A stretch of DNA of 64,000 nucleotides, taken from Asbonarchaeum sp964517675 (lineage in GTDB: Archaea > Nanohalarchaeota > Nanosalinia > Nanosalinales > Nanoanaerosalinaceae). The notes below the pieces were generated by a model, which was not told where the DNA came from, searched no databases, and saw nothing but the letters and a program-made list of their open reading frames with translations. The stretch's first letter is position 1. Every line of letters starts with the position of its first letter. A program made the position numbers and the translations under genes. Positions 14,660 through 23,591 of the stretch are shown here, in pieces. The stretch spans positions 1 to 64,000 of the forward strand of contig CAZFEL010000002.1 in NCBI GenBank assembly GCA_964517675.1, given 5' to 3'.

Positions 14660-15048
14660 GCCGGGTAGGGTCCGAAGAAATCACCAGGGAGTCGCTTCAG
14701 GTCCGCATCAGTGTATCCTGCCAGGTCCTGGTTCAGGATCTCATCGTAGGTGACCTTTTTCATCTCCGTGAATCCCTCACCGGGCTGGGGGTTGGCACCG
14801 ACCATGCGGCCCTTGAAGACGTGCGATTCAGCGTTCTTGTACTCGATCGTCTCCTCATACGGGAAAAGCTCCACGTCGATACCGAGTTGCTCCTCCGCGA
14901 GCCGTTTGGCAGCCTCCCGGGGTTGTTCGTCCTCCTGGACGACACCGCCTGGCGGTCGCCACTTGCCCTCGAACCGTCCTTCGGCAATCTTCAGGATGAC
15001 GATGGCCCCCTCGTTGTCTTCCAGGTACACTGACACTGACGTACTCAT
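14656..15048 (-). CDS. Nudix-fold protein with degenerate Nudix box
   Basis: 130 aa of Nudix fold. The box reads G-VVQED-E-QPREAAK-RLAEEQLGI against the consensus Gx5Ex7REUxEExGU. The Glu after Arg is replaced by Leu and the second Glu of the EE pair by Gln, both usually metal ligands, while two other Glu remain. Hydrolase activity may therefore be altered or lost. The N-terminal beta strand (SVSVYLEDNEGAIVILK) and the C-terminal region fit the family. It starts at ATG 15048. Confidence 0.78.
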   Translation of the reverse strand: MSTSVSVYLEDNEGAIVILKIAEGRFEGKWRPPGGVVQEDEQPREAAKRLAEEQLGIDVELFPYEETIEYKNAESHVFKGRMVGANPQPGEGFTEMKKVTYDEILNQDLAGYTDADLKRLPGDFFGPYPA

Positions 15049-15092
15049 GGGTACGTATTAGGCGCACCAGCATAAAAGATTTCCTCAGCAGG

Positions 15093-16859
15093 TCACCGGT
15101 ACTCGTCCCCGTCATCCTGGCCCCGGGGACCACGCTGCTTGCGACGCGGTGGCTGCTGACCATCCTCCTGCCTGTACTGCTGCCTGCGCTGCTGTCGCTC
15201 CTGTTCTTTCTCCTCGCCGCGCTGGTTGACATAGTACAGCACCGCCCCGATGACAGCTATCAGCACCAGCAGGACAAAGACAAGCACCAGGACCGGCAGC
15301 CCGCCATCGTCCTCAGGTGCCGGCGCCGTCACCGCGATCGGGGCATCCAGGAGGGTCGAGCCCTCACAGTCCACACAGCGGACCTCCAGGGTCAGGTTCC
15401 CGGGCCGATCCGGCACTCCAAGGCTAAACGCGACCGTCTCCTGGCCACCGGCATCCACCGTCACCGAGGCGGACCCCGAATCAACGGCCGCCCCGTCCTC
15501 AAGCAGTTCATAGGTGACCTCCTTCTGGCCGCTGCCGGTACCGTTGTTCCGCATCGTCACATAGACATCCACCGTCTCGTTCTGTTCCACCGACTCCGGC
15601 GCCCGGACCGCATCGATGCCGATGTCCGGCCTGGCCGGGGGCTCGATTTCGATCTGTCGTGTCAGCTCTGTCGACTCATTACAGCTGGCACAGGTGGCCC
15701 TGATCAGGCCCTCGATACCCCTGTCCGGGGCCTGGAACGGTGTCGTCAACGTCGTCTCCGCATTCGGTGCCAGCTCTGAAGAGACAGCGCTCTGGGATAC
15801 CAACCTGCCGCTCCCGTCCTCGAGGGCAACGGTGACATCGACCTGCCCGGTCGAACCTCCCGTGTTCTCCGCGAGGACATCGGTATCGAACGATGCTCCA
15901 GTCGAGACCGTGCCGGGCGCTTCCACGGATCGGAGGACAAGATGCGGCCCTCCCGCATCCTGGGTGCTCTCTGTGACCTCGAGGGACGTCTCCTCGCGTG
16001 TATTGAACGTGCACCCATCACACGAGGAGGCTATCGTGTAGGAACCGGTCGAAGGAGGCGAGAAAGCCGTATTCAGCTCCCGGGACTCGCCCGGATCGAG
16101 TGTGACATCCGTGGTATCCTCGCTTATGACCTCCTCCCCCTCGATCGTAAACCGCACCGTTTCGCGGGTCCGCTCACTGCCGTTGTTCATCAGCTCCGCC
16201 GTCACGATGACGGTCTCATCGTCCCGGACCGAGCCAGGACCGGACAACGATCCCGGCGTGATCCCGATCGATCGTCCGACCGCATCCACACCGTCATCAT
16301 CGCCGCCGTCATCGACCTGCTGGACATCATAGGTATCCTGACCACCTGCCTGAGCCTGGCAGTAGGCCGCATGCTTGGTGTTTTCTTCATCCGTGAACAC
16401 GAACTCGACCTCGTAGTTGGTGCCTCGCTCAAGCGTGTCGGGCAGCCCGACGATGTAGGCCGCCGAGGTCCCTGGCTCGGTGAAATCGTCACCGAACTTG
16501 AAATCGATCGCAGGCCCGAGGTTCCGCTCCTCAAGGCTCATACCGGTCCTGGTCAGGGTGTAGTTGATATCACCGGTCGCCCGGTCACGCACGTTCATAT
16601 CTACCGGGTCGAGATCGAGCTGCTTCGTGCCCGTGTTCTGGACGAAGACCTCGACGTAGGCACCGTCACCGACCGTCGGTGCCTGGTTGTAACAGACCAG
16701 GTTCTGGATCGAGATGCCGCGCTCGGTTTCATCCTCCGCCGTGCCCATGAACTGATCGAGCAGCCCGGAGGTCCAGGCATAGGCTCCACCTGCCGCAGCG
16801 ACAGTCATCATCAACAGGAGGACGATCGCTATGACAGGCGTTATCCCTTTCCGCGGCAT
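15093..16859 (-). CDS. Archaellin/pilin-type surface protein with CARDB-like repeats
   Basis: 588 aa from ATG 16859 (an upstream in-frame ATG at 16916 lacks support; TTTATAAC at about 16885-16892 fits the shorter form). The N-terminus MPRKGITPVIAIVLLLMMTV is a class III (type IV pilin-like) signal: a positively charged leader then a hydrophobic helix, the type cleaved by a prepilin peptidase. Then follow at least three Ig-like/CARDB repeats with GxxxxTxxxxxxNNGxxxx patterns, several N-x-S/T sites and Cys pairs (CDGC, CASC, CVDC). A C-terminal membrane helix (about 530-552) precedes a basic Gln/Arg-rich tail. It is likely a pilin-anchored surface adhesin. Confidence 0.75.
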   Translation of the reverse strand: MPRKGITPVIAIVLLLMMTVAAAGGAYAWTSGLLDQFMGTAEDETERGISIQNLVCYNQAPTVGDGAYVEVFVQNTGTKQLDLDPVDMNVRDRATGDINYTLTRTGMSLEERNLGPAIDFKFGDDFTEPGTSAAYIVGLPDTLERGTNYEVEFVFTDEENTKHAAYCQAQAGGQDTYDVQQVDDGGDDDGVDAVGRSIGITPGSLSGPGSVRDDETVIVTAELMNNGSERTRETVRFTIEGEEVISEDTTDVTLDPGESRELNTAFSPPSTGSYTIASSCDGCTFNTREETSLEVTESTQDAGGPHLVLRSVEAPGTVSTGASFDTDVLAENTGGSTGQVDVTVALEDGSGRLVSQSAVSSELAPNAETTLTTPFQAPDRGIEGLIRATCASCNESTELTRQIEIEPPARPDIGIDAVRAPESVEQNETVDVYVTMRNNGTGSGQKEVTYELLEDGAAVDSGSASVTVDAGGQETVAFSLGVPDRPGNLTLEVRCVDCEGSTLLDAPIAVTAPAPEDDGGLPVLVLVFVLLVLIAVIGAVLYYVNQRGEEKEQERQQRRQQYRQEDGQQPPRRKQRGPRGQDDGDEYR

Positions 16860-16912
16860 CGTTAGGAACTGATGGGTGCCCGCGTTATAAACAAGTTCGT
16901 CCTCCGCCGGGC

Positions 16913-17389
16913 TCATATATCCTCAAGGCGCTCCCTGTAGTCAGCATCGATCCCCATCCGGTACTCCACCGGCGACCTGTCGAACTCCGACAGCGCATAG
17001 GACTCGTGCTCAGATATCGTCTGAGCTGCATCATAGAAGGTCTGCCACAGCTCAGATGCCTGCTCCTCACGCTCCAGATCCAGACCGGGACTGCCATGGA
17101 TCGTGGGAGGCTTTGGCCCTGTCGGGCGCTGCGGTCGCTCGGATGCATCCATGCCATACTCCTGGTCCGAGTCGTACTCCCGGAGCTGTTCGGCCGCCTC
17201 TTCGGCCTCGATCCAGGTATCGACCAGTCCTTCGGCGTCATCGGTCAGGCCATCGCCGATGTACCGCTCCACCTGCTCGGTCGAGACACGACCACTCCTG
17301 TGGTCCTCGAGGAGGGTTTCGTATGTTTCGACACGTGCCACAAAGATCTCCACTGTATCCGCGAGCTGCTCGACGGAACGATCAGACAT
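16913..17389 (-). CDS. Acidic helical protein, unknown function
   Basis: 158 aa, highly acidic, with an N-terminal helical hairpin (about 4-70), a Pro-rich linker (RPQRPTGPKPP) and a C-terminal helix. No membrane segment or cysteine. It ends just upstream of the pilin-like gene on the same strand (the longer reading of that gene would overlap it), so the two may share a transcript. The AT-rich upstream region (17390-17425) has TTTTTTAAG and a TTACTTATTAGTCATAAC motif similar to the one before 58215-59018. Confidence 0.55.
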   Translation of the reverse strand: MSDRSVEQLADTVEIFVARVETYETLLEDHRSGRVSTEQVERYIGDGLTDDAEGLVDTWIEAEEAAEQLREYDSDQEYGMDASERPQRPTGPKPPTIHGSPGLDLEREEQASELWQTFYDAAQTISEHESYALSEFDRSPVEYRMGIDADYRERLEDI

Positions 17390-17481
17390 ACTAGTTTATT
17401 ACTTATTAGTCATAACTTAAAAAATCTTCTGGAGGACACCGGACGACGACATATTTCAATCAGGCCAGCCAAGGACCTCTC

Positions 17482-18174
17482 ATGACAGAGCAGCAGCTCT
17501 CGCGGATATGTACGGGGATCGACGGTCTCGATACCGTCCTCAACGGAGGGATTCCTGAGGAGAACCTCACCCTCATCTCCGGACCGCCCGGCGCAGGGAA
17601 ATCGACACTCGGAGCCCCAGTTCCTGATGGACGGGGCCAAAGAGGATGCATCAGGCGTCTATATCAGCATCGGTGAGGACCGGGAACGCATCATCAGGAG
17701 CCTGGAATCGTTCAACTGAGACGCCCGGGGACACATCGAGGAGGACGACCTCCGCATCGTCAGCCCGGAGATGTACAACTACAAGCAGCTCGTCTATGAC
17801 ATCAAGGAAGCCGTGGATGATATCGAAGCCCAGCGAATCTTTGTCGACTCCCTGACCATCCTCAGATCCTTCTTCGAGGACGACTTCACCGTCAGGCAGA
17901 AGATCATAGAGCTCAGAGAGCTCCTCGATGGCTTCGATGCCACCACCCTTGCCACCGCCGAATGCCGGCACGTCGATCACAGCCCGGTATCGGTGTCGAA
18001 GAATACATCGTCGACGGTGTCATCCATATGTTCCACGAACACGAGGACAACACCTACCAGCGGTACCTCGTCGTCAAGAAGATGCTCGGGACCGAACACG
18101 ACATGGACGTCCACCCCCTCCACATCGACGCCGACGGCATCGACCTGCCCGATCAGAACCGCGACCCCGTGTAG
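17482..18174 (+). pseudogene. Broken KaiC/RadA-type ATPase gene
   Basis: Pieces of one KaiC-like RecA-fold domain in three frames. ICTGIDGLDTVLNGGIPEEN and ISGPPGAGKSTL (Walker A) come first. After a one-base shift in a CCCC run near 17616 come QFLMDGAKEDASGVYISIGED and YNYKQLVYDIKEAVDD with FVDSLTILRSFF (Walker B region). A TGA replaces an expected Trp codon (SFN-stop-DARG) at about 17718. After a second shift near 17960 come GIGVEEYIVDGVIHMF and RYLVVKKMLGTEHD. KaiC-like proteins of archaea are signalling ATPases often next to motility or surface genes. With a nonsense codon as well as two shifts it is likely a genuine pseudogene. Confidence 0.8.
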
Positions 18175-19307
18175 GCCATCGTCACGAACCCGGTAGCTAT
18201 CACGGAGAACCCGGCAAGGTACAGCACCGGCCCCTCGAGGACGAGCACGATACCCACCAGCAGCACCAGCATCAGCACCCTGCCGGTCGCCAGCCCGATC
18301 TCGCGGAACGCGAAGTACTCCACATAGTCCTCCTGTTCAGCCTTCTCCATCGCACGGCTGTAGACCGGCACGCTGACCGCTGTGTATGCCAGCCCATTCC
18401 ACAGCGCAAGCACGAATGCATGGAGCGGCGTCATGATCTGTGACATCAGGAAGAAGGATACAGCTGTCAGAAAAGCAGCGACGGCGATGATCCTGCCACG
18501 GTTGTCTTCGTCCAGGATCGCGCCGATCGAGAGGCTCATCGCAGCCCCGCCGAGGGCCTGCAGGCTGCCTGCCCCGCCGATGCTGACCGACCCCTCGATC
18601 ACGACCGCCAGGTACAGCGGCCACAGGACCTTCTTCCCGATCGTCTGGAAGCCCTGTCCTGTGTAGGCGAGATAATCCATCAGGTGCGAGCGACTCAGGA
18701 AAAACGACATCGAATGCTCCATACCCTCATGGTGCTCATCGGAGAACAGGAACGGGAAAAAGGAAGCCCCGATCAGGGCCGCTGCCACGAGGAACAGCAC
18801 GTTGAAGCTATAGACCGCCAGGATCAGTCCGCCGACCAGCGGCGAGACCAGCGAGGCAAGGGTCGGCATCGAGAAAAAGACACCCATCTCCTCGTCTCGG
18901 GTGTCATCGTGGCTGCTCTCTGCGACCTCAGGGTTCATACCCATCCAGTACAGGTTGAAGGCCAACCCGCCGAGGATGCCTGTGCCGTACAGGGTCATCG
19001 GGGTATGGTCGACCGTCCGCAGGATCAGGTAAAATGCCAGTATGAACGGGCTCGCCAGCAACGACGTCCGCTTGTATCCCAGACGCGCAGCGATCGCCGC
19101 AAACGGCCAGCTGACGAACAGGTAGACCGAATAATACGCCAGGAAAAACAGGAACACCGACAGCGGCCCGAACCCGAGATCGAGAATGTACAGCGGCAGG
19201 AAGATCGCGATCAGGTTGATCCCGAGCTTGAACAGGAACGAATGGAGGTAGACCTCCTGGATCTCCTCCCGCATATCGACCCGCTCCATCCAGTCGGTCA
19301 GGTGCAT
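18153..19307 (-). CDS. MFS transporter
   Basis: 384 aa with 12 predicted membrane helices and the MFS inner loop 2-3 motif in the form AIAARLGYKRT. The N-terminal region before helix 1 is short and charged (DWMERVDMREEIQEV). The substrate cannot be inferred. It converges on and overlaps by 22 bases the 3' end of the broken KaiC gene, which suggests that gene's C-terminus no longer matters. There is an AT-rich promoter region at 19308-19400 shared with the divergent gene at 19411. Confidence 0.82.
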   Translation of the reverse strand: MHLTDWMERVDMREEIQEVYLHSFLFKLGINLIAIFLPLYILDLGFGPLSVFLFFLAYYSVYLFVSWPFAAIAARLGYKRTSLLASPFILAFYLILRTVDHTPMTLYGTGILGGLAFNLYWMGMNPEVAESSHDDTRDEEMGVFFSMPTLASLVSPLVGGLILAVYSFNVLFLVAAALIGASFFPFLFSDEHHEGMEHSMSFFLSRSHLMDYLAYTGQGFQTIGKKVLWPLYLAVVIEGSVSIGGAGSLQALGGAAMSLSIGAILDEDNRGRIIAVAAFLTAVSFFLMSQIMTPLHAFVLALWNGLAYTAVSVPVYSRAMEKAEQEDYVEYFAFREIGLATGRVLMLVLLVGIVLVLEGPVLYLAGFSVIATGFVTMAYTGSRF

Positions 19308-19410
19308 GCAACCGTAACGTTGGCAGGACGGGCTTAAAACAGCAACGCACCCGGCAATCGTTTACCACCAAAAAGTAAACAACTTAAATCTCGGGTGGAA
19401 ACGGTTGGTC

Positions 19411-20124
19411 ATGGCAATAAGCCTCCTCGATCACATCGGGCCAGGAAGCCTGCCAGAGCGGTTCACCAGTGCTGTCAGGGGTCTGGCCGGCATGAAGACC
19501 ATCGAACCCATAGAGACGGGCCACGAGCACGACCTCGATTCCCTCCTGGCCGATAGCAAGCGTGTCTACCGTGCCGAGCCATCACGGCTCTGGGACCGTG
19601 CTCTGCCCGACGATCAGATCGACAGACAGTGGAGCAGTGGCAAGAAGGCAGTCCAGGACCAGGAGGCCACCGACTGGAACGTCATCGAGGAAGACATCAC
19701 ATTCTACCACACCGGAGACACCCTCGCCTACGAGGCACGGGCGACGGTGACCGACGGACATGAAAAGGACCGGCTGTTCTACGCCGGAGAACTCGCCTAC
19801 GACCTGCCCGAAGAGCGGGCACAGGCGTACCTCGAGGCCGAAAGCGAGGAATGCTCGCTCGAGGAGGCCTACGATGCACTCGAAGGCGAGGTAGCTGTCA
19901 GCCAGTGGGTCTTCGATGAACCTGACAGACCACCGCTGTACCGCGAGGACACCGGGCAGGACCGTCTCCAGGACTACCTCGAAGAGATCGACGTCGATGA
20001 GGCAGAACTGGTACAGTACGAGGACGGACAACGTGCAGTCTTCGAGGGCACCCATCCATCCCACGGCGATACCCGCGTCATCGCCTCGACAGGCAGGAAC
20101 GGGATTTATGAACCTTCCAGATAA
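19411..20124 (+). CDS. Hypothetical acidic protein, 237 aa
   Basis: Starts MAISLLDHIGPGSLPERF at ATG 19411, with CTTAAATC at about 19383-19390 giving an ideal 25-27-base leaderless spacing; an in-frame TTG six bases earlier is unlikely. The protein is soluble, very acidic and has one Cys (ESEECSLEEAY). No motif recognised. It is upstream of a small wHTH-like protein and an ABC transporter on the same strand. Confidence 0.6.
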   Translation: MAISLLDHIGPGSLPERFTSAVRGLAGMKTIEPIETGHEHDLDSLLADSKRVYRAEPSRLWDRALPDDQIDRQWSSGKKAVQDQEATDWNVIEEDITFYHTGDTLAYEARATVTDGHEKDRLFYAGELAYDLPEERAQAYLEAESEECSLEEAYDALEGEVAVSQWVFDEPDRPPLYREDTGQDRLQDYLEEIDVDEAELVQYEDGQRAVFEGTHPSHGDTRVIASTGRNGIYEPSR

Positions 20125-20140
20125 CAATGTATGCGGGACG

Positions 20141-20446
20141 ATGAGTGACCAGCAGTTCAGAGACCTGATGCAGCAACAGTCCCCCAGCCGGCAGGATGTC
20201 AAACAGTTCGCAGAGCTTCTTCCTGAGCAGGACAGAGCGTTCCTCGATTACCTCGTCCGCAACGGCCCGACCGACGAACAGGACCTGGTCAGCAGCCTCA
20301 GGTTCCTCACGGACGCTGACCAGGCACGCGAATACGTCAAATACTACCAGCCCCTGCTCACGATCAGGGGCCAATCGACCAGCGGCGGCCAGCAGATATC
20401 GATCGATCCATCGAAGGCTGACCTGCTCGATTTCCTCTTCGAGTAG
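20141..20446 (+). CDS. Small winged-helix-like protein
   Basis: 101 aa from ATG 20141. Residues 25-75 (AELLPEQDRAFLDYLVRNGP... and FLTDADQAREYVKYY) have the alternating helices of a small winged helix, and the tail is acidic. TTTATGAA at about 20105-20112 is a weak TATA candidate. It ends four bases before the ATPase gene of the ABC transporter, so it may regulate or be co-translated with that transporter. Function inferred only from fold-like pattern. Confidence 0.5.
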   Translation: MSDQQFRDLMQQQSPSRQDVKQFAELLPEQDRAFLDYLVRNGPTDEQDLVSSLRFLTDADQAREYVKYYQPLLTIRGQSTSGGQQISIDPSKADLLDFLFE

Positions 20447-20450
20447 GACA

Positions 20451-21392
20451 ATGCCTGTCGTCGAGGTCGATGGACTGACCAAGACCTATCGCAAAAGCTC
20501 CATCCGTTTCTGGGAGGACCACCAAGAGACCGAGGCACTCCGGGGTATCAGCTTCGAGGTCGAGGACGGTGAGATATTCGGCATCGTCGGGCCGAACGGG
20601 GCCGGCAAGACCACCCTGGTCAACATCCTCAGCGGCCTCCTGTACAAGGACCGGGGCAGCGTCAAGATATTCGGGAAAGAGACAAAATCCAACCGGGAGG
20701 AACTCGCCCACCGGATGAACGTCGCGACAGCCTACTCGCGGCTCAGCGGCAACCTCACTGTCGAGGAGAACCTGAAGGTCTTCGCGAAGATATACGATGT
20801 CCGGGACTACGAGGACAAGATAGACGAGGTCCTCGATCTCTTCGAGATAGCAGAGTTCCGGTCGAAGAAAGTATGGAACCTCTCGGCCGGCCAGAAGACC
20901 CGGGCCAACCTCTGCAAGAGCCTGATAAACGATCCCGAGCTCCTCCTGCTCGATGAGGCCACCGCCGGGCTCGACCCCCACATCGCCGGTATCACGCGGG
21001 AGGCCATCCAGCGGATCAACGACGAGGACGACACCACCATCGTCGTCACCTCCCACAACATGACCGACATCGACCAGCTATCCGACAGGATGCTGTTCCT
21101 CCACAAAGGCGACGTCCTGCGGACAGGCACACCGGAGGAGCTGAAACGCGACATCCACGTCAAGGTCCTCGAGGTCACCGTCGACACCGTCACCGACAGG
21201 CTCCAGGACCTCATCGATGAGGAAGGCGGCGAGCTCGACGGGACGACGGCAAGCTTCGACATCGAACAGGAGGAACACATCATCGAGATCCTCGAGGACA
21301 TAGCCGACCTGGATATCACCGTCATCGATATCGAGGCGACGAACCCGGACCTCAACGAGGTCTTCAGGACCGTCGCGGAGGGACAGCGATGA
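20451..21392 (+). CDS. ABC transporter ATP-binding protein (ABC-2 type)
   Basis: 313 aa. Walker A IVGPNGAGKTTL (about 44-55), Q-loop region (ATAYSRLSGNLTVEENL; Gln replaced by Tyr or Ser), signature NLSAGQKTRANL (LSAGQ instead of LSGGQ), Walker B LLLLDEATAGLD and the switch His VTSHNM are present. The C-terminal ~90 residues match the extension of DrrA/NodI-like exporters. With the overlapping permease gene it forms an exporter for drugs, lipids or polysaccharide. ATG 20451 was chosen because the domain begins MPVVEVDGLTKTY. Confidence 0.9.
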   Translation: MPVVEVDGLTKTYRKSSIRFWEDHQETEALRGISFEVEDGEIFGIVGPNGAGKTTLVNILSGLLYKDRGSVKIFGKETKSNREELAHRMNVATAYSRLSGNLTVEENLKVFAKIYDVRDYEDKIDEVLDLFEIAEFRSKKVWNLSAGQKTRANLCKSLINDPELLLLDEATAGLDPHIAGITREAIQRINDEDDTTIVVTSHNMTDIDQLSDRMLFLHKGDVLRTGTPEELKRDIHVKVLEVTVDTVTDRLQDLIDEEGGELDGTTASFDIEQEEHIIEILEDIADLDITVIDIEATNPDLNEVFRTVAEGQR

Positions 21393-22177
21393 AGCTCAAC
21401 CGGATGCACGCCCTGGTGCTGAAGTACTATTTCAACATGCGGCGGAACCTCGATCGGATCTTCGATATCTTCTACTGGCCAGCCGTCGGCCTGTTCACCT
21501 GGGGGTTCACCACGCTGTACCTTGAAGAAGTCACCAAATCCTCCCGGTTCATCTCCTTTTTCCTCTCCGGGTTCATCCTGTGGACCCTCGTCCAGCGATC
21601 CCAGCAGGACCTCTCGACAGCCCTGCTGGAGGATTTCTGGAACCAGAACATCTACAACACCTTCACCTCACCGATCACCAACCTCGATCTCTTCCTCGCT
21701 ACAACCTTCTATGCTGTCAGCCGCGCCTTCCTCGCTTTCGGGTTCCTCTTCGTCCTCGCGCTGGTCTTTTACTCATTCAACGTCCTCAGCATCGGTGTGG
21801 TAGGCGTCGCCCTGCTCTCGCTCAGCCTCGTCCTGTTCGGGTCCGCCCTCGGGACCTTCGTCTCCGGGCTCATCTACCGGTTCGGCCAGCGGATCCAGGT
21901 CTTCGCCTGGAGCACCGTCATGATCCTGCAGCCGTTCTCGGCGGTCTTTTACCCACGTGAGACCCTCCCTGGGATCTTCCACACGATCTCTCTCGCGGTC
22001 CCGACATCCTACGTCTTCGAGGGTATGCGACGGTCGATCAGCCAGGAGGTCCTGCCCTGGCCGGAACTGAAAGCAGCAATGCTCCTTACCGCCGTCTATC
22101 TCGTTGCCGGGTACCTCTTTTTCTCCCACTTCCTCGAGAAATCACGCCAGCGAGGGTACCTCGCCCGGAACGCCTAG
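21389..22177 (+). CDS. ABC-2 type permease
   Basis: 262 aa with six predicted membrane helices and the ABC-2 transporter pattern, including the conserved QPFSAVFYPRETLPG loop before helix 5 (family: P.ss..fp....lP....). It overlaps the ATPase gene by ATGA. The complex would be a homodimeric permease with two ATPase subunits. Its stop shares CTAG with the convergent metallopeptidase gene. Confidence 0.88.
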   Translation: MKLNRMHALVLKYYFNMRRNLDRIFDIFYWPAVGLFTWGFTTLYLEEVTKSSRFISFFLSGFILWTLVQRSQQDLSTALLEDFWNQNIYNTFTSPITNLDLFLATTFYAVSRAFLAFGFLFVLALVFYSFNVLSIGVVGVALLSLSLVLFGSALGTFVSGLIYRFGQRIQVFAWSTVMILQPFSAVFYPRETLPGIFHTISLAVPTSYVFEGMRRSISQEVLPWPELKAAMLLTAVYLVAGYLFFSHFLEKSRQRGYLARNA

Positions 22178-23346
22178 ATAAGCTGCCCCGGATCGTACTC
22201 CTGCCGTGAACCACCATCGAGGGCGTGATCGACGGTGTACTCCAGCGTTCCCCGGGCCAGATCCGCATAGACCTCCGGATCCTCGATGACCTCGGGCAGC
22301 CCGATACCCGCATTGTACAGCTCTCCTGCCAGTGCCGTCCCGACGCTGTGGGGGAGATCGAGATAATCATCGTAGCCATCATGGCCCGGTGCCGTATAGC
22401 CGTAGGTCTCGTCCGCGAACAGCTCTATGACCTCCTCCCCGCCTAGTTCATCGAGATCACGATCCCTGAGATCGTCTATCGCACCAGTCACCGCCTCTTC
22501 CATAACATCCGTGTAGATGTCCCCCAGTGCATCTTCCTCATGGCGTCTGGCAGCTGTGGCGAGTCTGGCCTCGAGGGGTTCCTCCGGTTCCTCGATCTTG
22601 TCCCCGAGCATCCAGGCGGCCCTGGTATCGGAGGCGTATTCCATGTCACGCCACATCCCGGCAAGGATCTCAAGGTCCTGCTCCCGTCTATCCCCGACAT
22701 AGCTTTCCACCATCGATGTCTCGTCCGTCCTGCTCGTCCCGTCAGGTGACCGGAGGGCGCATCCCTCTGCGGTCTCGGCCATCCCGTCCCAGTCGCGGCG
22801 CTCGATCGCGTCCTCTATCTCGTCCAGGGTATCGTATCTATCCGGGTCCGATTCCTTCCGGAGCCGATCCCACTCCGATCTGTGGGTGTACCGGAACGGG
22901 CCGAGCCAGGAGGGCTCCTTGCGGTCCATCTCGTCCATCAGCTGGTAGGCACTCAGGTACGCGACGGTCTCATTGAAGGTCTTCCTGACCAGGGTGGTCT
23001 CGTCCGGCAGCAAGTCAAAGGCCGTGGTCACATCATGCCCGAGCTCGTGGGCCCACAGCGTCGGGACCGATTTCGCAGGATCGAGCTCTATCTGTGGCCG
23101 ACCACGGCTCCGGCCGTTGTACCGACCCGCCGCCTCGCTATCATCGTCGAGCTCCTGGACCTCATAGATGCCTGGATCGTATCCCTCAAGTATGTCATCC
23201 ATCGCAGAAAGGACCTCATCCATCGAATGGATATCGGAGGCGGACAGCTCGTCCTCCAGATCGTCCTCGATCTCGATATCGTGCTCCAGCCCGTCGCGCT
23301 CGAGCCGGCGCCGATCACGCCACCGGAACAGCCAGTCCAGCACCAT
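22174..23346 (-). CDS. Putative HExxH metallopeptidase, unrecognised family
   Basis: 390 aa, soluble, strongly acidic after a basic N-terminus (LFRWRDRRRLERD). TLWAHELGHDV (about 97-107) is a zinc-protease HExxH motif, and FNETVAYLSAYQ about 25 residues later offers the downstream Glu of a gluzincin. No signal peptide is evident, so it probably acts in the cytoplasm. The rest of the sequence matches no peptidase family I can name. It is convergent with the ABC exporter. Confidence 0.65.
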   Translation of the reverse strand: MVLDWLFRWRDRRRLERDGLEHDIEIEDDLEDELSASDIHSMDEVLSAMDDILEGYDPGIYEVQELDDDSEAAGRYNGRSRGRPQIELDPAKSVPTLWAHELGHDVTTAFDLLPDETTLVRKTFNETVAYLSAYQLMDEMDRKEPSWLGPFRYTHRSEWDRLRKESDPDRYDTLDEIEDAIERRDWDGMAETAEGCALRSPDGTSRTDETSMVESYVGDRREQDLEILAGMWRDMEYASDTRAAWMLGDKIEEPEEPLEARLATAARRHEEDALGDIYTDVMEEAVTGAIDDLRDRDLDELGGEEVIELFADETYGYTAPGHDGYDDYLDLPHSVGTALAGELYNAGIGLPEVIEDPEVYADLARGTLEYTVDHALDGGSRQEYDPGQLI

Positions 23347-23421
23347 TGCCCTGTGAGGGCACGGACCCCACCGGGCAATAAATGTTTCTCATCGTCCCCA
23401 CAGTAGCTAACGGACATACAG

Positions 23422-23590
23422 TCAGGCCTCGAGGACGTCGTGCTCCAGATCGAGGGCCTCAACGGCTGCCTCGGGCCCCTCGCCCCACTGTACCTGCCGG
23501 TCCCCTCAACAGCCCCTTCCTCCGTGTCGATCTCGATCTCGGTCAGATAATGGTGGCCATGAGACGTCCCCCTTCCCCCTGTCCAGGCAT
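23422..23590 (-). pseudogene. Short broken coding region downstream of membrane gene
   Basis: With one base added at each of two G runs (near 23566 and 23502) this reads as a ~55-residue acidic protein beginning MPGQGEG, containing HGHHYLTEIEIDTEEGAVEG and ending QVQWGEGPEAAVEALDLEHD plus VLEA. As given it is three short frames. Its ATG is two bases after the repaired stop of the gene at 23592-24082, so the two would form an operon. Unknown function. Confidence 0.35.
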
Positions 23591-23591
23591 T

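Noticed and set aside
17482..18174. Programmed frameshifting in the KaiC-like gene
   Set aside because: Two shifts in addition to a nonsense codon and no slippery-site plus structure; decay is simpler.
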